Assembly (NCBI GenBank): GCA_021155195.1
Contig: JAJNPV010000042.1
Coordinates: forward strand, 186,001 to 250,000
From: Ohtaekwangia sp.
GTDB lineage: Bacteria; Bacteroidota; Bacteroidia; Cytophagales; Cyclobacteriaceae
Direction of reading: 5' to 3'
DNA: 64,000 nt
Shown here: positions 62,268 through 64,000 of the stretch, piece by piece
Layout of the letters: the number at the start of each line of letters is the position of its first letter
How positions within the stretch are numbered: position 1 is the stretch's first letter
Position numbers and translations under genes: made by a program
Notes under the pieces: model-generated
What the model saw: the letters and a program-made list of their open reading frames with translations, nothing else
What the model was told of the DNA's origin: nothing
Database searches by the model: none

Positions 62268-62435
62268 CTATTTCTTAAAGAGTGACCCTCCAAATACAAG
62301 AGCCAGCACAAAGAGCACAATAAATACAAAGAATAACACTTTGGCTATCGATGCGGCTCCTGCTGCAATGCCTCCAAATCCAAAGATCGCTGCTATAATA
62401 GCGATTACAAAAAAAGTTGCTGCCCAACGTAACAT
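62268..62435 (-). CDS. DUF1328 family small membrane protein
   Basis: 55 residues: MLRWAATFFVIAIIAAIFGF and a second segment ILFFVF-type (VLFFVFIVLFVLALVFGG) with a Lys-Lys end. This matches the DUF1328/YtjA family of two-helix membrane proteins seen with stress genes. Function unknown. It is transcribed opposite to the kinase operon and to ytxH. Confidence 0.9.
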   Translation of the reverse strand: MLRWAATFFVIAIIAAIFGFGGIAAGAASIAKVLFFVFIVLFVLALVFGGSLFKK

Positions 62436-62546
62436 AATTTTAAGAGTTTAGTGTGAAGAATGTTATTTAATACTATAACATACATCTTCATGCCAAGCTC
62501 AATGAATTGATTTTAACGATTACTTTCACGTGAATACTCTCTAATC

Positions 62547-62638
62547 TGTGGAACTATTTACACAACTACCTCATATTTCCCCACACAAAGCAATGTGATT
62601 TGCTCTATACTCCGGTTATCAAGCCATTTTAAAATGGC
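62547..62638. promoter_or_regulatory. Candidate stress promoter region upstream of the YtxH-CsbD cluster
   Basis: TGTGGAACTA at 62547 resembles the TGTAGAA motifs upstream of dps, the kinase and the lmo0937-like gene. A perfect 16-bp palindrome GCCATTTTAAAATGGC lies at 62623-62638, about 72 bases before the YtxH start. Neither has been tied to a known regulator. Confidence 0.35.
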
Positions 62639-62709
62639 ATGTTATTTACAACCTATTAAATTGAATGCATGCAAGGGTGCATGCTACTTAACTTTTAAAA
62701 TTTAAAATT

Positions 62710-62967
62710 ATGCAAAGTCAAAAAAGCTTAATAGGCGGAGTTCTGATTGGTGGTGCAATAGGTGTTGTGGCTGGACTTTTACTGGCTCCATCAAGTGGTC
62801 AGCAATTAAGAAAGAAAATAGCCAGAAAGACAAGAGATATGAAGGAAGACATGGTTGACAGTGTGTCGGAAACCATAGATACAGTGCGAAATCAGTTTAA
62901 TGATAAACTGAATAAGTTAGCTGCTAATGGAAAGGCAGCCTTACACAGTACAGCAGATAAAAAGTAA
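62710..62967 (+). CDS. YtxH domain-containing stress protein
   Basis: 85 residues. A single Gly-rich membrane segment at the start (LIGGVLIGGAIGVVAGLLLA) is followed by PSSGQQLRKKIARKTRDMKE and a coiled tail. This is the standard YtxH layout. Such proteins are induced by general stress in many bacteria, with no known enzyme activity. It is 23 bases upstream of the CsbD gene and co-transcribed with it. Confidence 0.9.
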   Translation: MQSQKSLIGGVLIGGAIGVVAGLLLAPSSGQQLRKKIARKTRDMKEDMVDSVSETIDTVRNQFNDKLNKLAANGKAALHSTADKK

Positions 62968-62990
62968 ATTATAACCAAACTTATTCAATC

Positions 62991-63185
62991 ATGGCAACAA
63001 GCAATAAACTTCAATTTAAAGGTAACTGGAATGTTATTAAAGGTAAGCTTAAGCAAAAGTATGGTGAGCTTACAGATGATGACCTCACCTATGTGGAGGG
63101 GCAGGAAGATGAACTGTATGGAAGAATTCAAAAACGCTTAGGAAAATCCATTAGCGAGTTGAATCAGGAATTGGAATCCCTTTGA
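62991..63185 (+). CDS. CsbD family stress protein
   Basis: 64 residues. QFKGNWNVIKGKLKQKYGEL, then LTYVEGQEDELYGRIQKRLG, is the complete CsbD signature. Soluble, and highly expressed in general stress in other bacteria. It follows the YtxH gene and is closed by a terminator, so the two form one short transcript. Confidence 0.93.
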   Translation: MATSNKLQFKGNWNVIKGKLKQKYGELTDDDLTYVEGQEDELYGRIQKRLGKSISELNQELESL

Positions 63186-63206
63186 TTTAATTGAATTAAA
63201 AAATCC

Positions 63207-63234
63207 AGGGATACCGTTCGGTGTCCCTTTTTTT
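63207..63234 (+). terminator. Rho-independent terminator of the YtxH-CsbD unit
   Basis: AGGGATACC (63207-63215) and GGTGTCCCT (63220-63228) pair over nine positions with one G-U, a 4-nt loop, and a run of T to 63235. Confidence 0.85.
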
Positions 63235-63255
63235 ATCACAAAAAATAAATATAAG

Positions 63256-63684
63256 ATGAAACGAATAACAATGATTTTAGCAACGGGTATAGTTATGTCC
63301 CTTGTGTTGATGTCGTGCAATAAATCAGAAAAGCATGAAGAGCATTCTGATACTATCTCCGAAATCCAAAAAGATTTTGATGAGGAGAAAGCTAAACTTT
63401 CAAAAAACTTTGAAGACATGCGCGATGAAATTGATCATGAAATTGATGCGATTTCTGACCGATTAGAGACTGCTGATGAAAAAACCCGGGCTAAGTTGGA
63501 GGAATTTCAGCGCGACCTTACCGATCAACGCAATCGTATTGATCAGGCGTTAGACGACATAAATGAGTCTACAAAAGACTCCTGGGATGACCTTAAGAAT
63601 TCACTAAAGAAAACGGGCACTGAGATAAAGGAAGAGTGGCGCGATTTGAGAGAGAGGATCAGTGAGTCACTTGACAAAGTCTAA
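63256..63684 (+). CDS. Coiled-coil lipoprotein of the stress cluster
   Basis: 142 residues. Signal peptide with lipobox LMSC (Cys21). The mature part is acidic and forms one coiled coil (SEIQKDFDEEKAKLSKNFED) with many heptads and no enzyme motif. It follows the CsbD unit but has its own start after a terminator and is closed by another terminator. A structural role in the envelope under stress is a reasonable guess. Confidence 0.75.
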   Translation: MKRITMILATGIVMSLVLMSCNKSEKHEEHSDTISEIQKDFDEEKAKLSKNFEDMRDEIDHEIDAISDRLETADEKTRAKLEEFQRDLTDQRNRIDQALDDINESTKDSWDDLKNSLKKTGTEIKEEWRDLRERISESLDKV

Positions 63685-63710
63685 ACAAAAAAATAGATCA
63701 AAAGAAACTA

Positions 63711-63741
63711 AAAGCTATCCATTAAAAAGGATAGCTTTTTT
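63711..63741 (+). terminator. Terminator after the lipoprotein gene
   Basis: AAAGCTATCC (63711-63720) and GGATAGCTTT (63729-63738) form a perfect 10-bp stem with an 8-nt loop and a T run. It probably serves both the lipoprotein gene and the converging permease gene. Confidence 0.85.
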
Positions 63742-63760
63742 ATTGACTATGCACAAATTT

Positions 63761-64000
63761 TTAGTCTTTACTCTTTTTAGGCTTTGGTGATTTATCCGAT
63801 AGGAGCATGCCCCAAGGCTTCATTTCAGGAACCCGATCAAACACAACCTTCATAACTGCGAGTCCTGGAATAGCTAGAAACATACCCGGTATGCCGCACA
63901 AAGCACCACCCACTAAAACTCCTATGATGGTAACAAGTGCATTAATTTTTACTTTGGAGCCAACAATAAGAGGCATTCCAATGTTGTTATCAAAAATCTG
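63761..64000 (-). CDS. AI-2E family transporter, C-terminal part only (cut by the window end)
   Basis: The frame is open from base 64000 down to the stop at 63761, so only the last 79 codons are visible. Upstream of the internal Met at 63976 the frame continues as QIFDNNIG. The segment MPLIVGSKVKINALVTIIGV, then GGALCGIPGMFLAIPGLAVM, is the typical end of AI-2E/PerM-family membrane proteins. A basic tail (KPKKSKD) ends it. The family includes putative permeases and Na+/H+ antiporters, so the autoinducer name should not be read as function. Confidence 0.85.
   Translation of the reverse strand, partial: QIFDNNIGMPLIVGSKVKINALVTIIGVLVGGALCGIPGMFLAIPGLAVMKVVFDRVPEMKPWGMLLSDKSPKPKKSKD

Noticed and set aside
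62661..62690. GCATGC repeats before the YtxH gene as an operator
   Set aside because: GCATGC is a short self-palindrome; two copies in AT-rich DNA are weak evidence.

Overview
The window comes from a Bacteroidota chromosome, most likely Cytophagales-like. The signs are AT-rich DNA, a type IX secretion PorU2-like protease, several perfect TAnnTTTG -7 promoter elements, ECF sigma/anti-sigma modules, PorT-type outer-membrane barrels and a PadR-PspC pair. Genus and species cannot be read from the sequence. No rRNA, tRNA or CRISPR array was seen.

Layout. 1-6.7 kb: the 3' part of an M3 metallopeptidase, a MarR regulator with a YceI protein, an AlkB-type hydroxylase with TrmN6, and a DEAD-box helicase. 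6.7-11.1 kb: a phenylacetyl-CoA epoxidase operon (paaA, a double-domain paaB, a small membrane protein, paaC, a DinB protein, paaD) with a TetR regulator and a good operator candidate over the paaA promoter. 11.1-18.4 kb: a membrane protein, an ECF sigma/anti-sigma/outer-membrane set, a beta-CASP nuclease and a PadR-PspC operon.

18.455-32.661 kb: a compact (about 14.2 kb) Mu-type transposable element, the most interesting part of the window. It has a MuA-like DDE transposase, a MuB-like ATPase, a tightly coupled run of small genes, a tail-associated protein and a tape-measure-like protein. Its ends carry inverted copies of one transposase-site-like motif. The spacing of these sites is asymmetric, as I recall it for phage Mu: about 95 bp at the transposase-proximal end and 24 bp at the other. 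I see no terminase, portal, capsid, sheath or tube gene. Two plus-strand cargo genes (a PD-(D/E)XK-like protein and a membrane-anchored protein) lie inside the transposase-proximal end. The element sits between the divergent padR and porU2 genes, close to the porU2 start.

32.7-64 kb: PorU2, SlyD, Dps, a small barrel protein, PBP1A, a coiled-coil lipoprotein, a lone receiver protein, and a 2887-residue cyclic beta-1,2-glucan synthase. After that comes a region rich in small envelope and stress proteins (DUF2541-like, YXWXW lipoprotein, AsmA-like, lmo0937, DUF1328, YtxH, CsbD) and two-component proteins (a receiver, an NtrC-type activator, and an operon of CHASE3 kinase, receiver and receiver-PAS-kinase). 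The window ends in the C-terminus of an AI-2E-type permease. Several of these stress genes are preceded by a similar TGTAGAA-type motif.

All family names come from motif recognition by eye. No database search was run.
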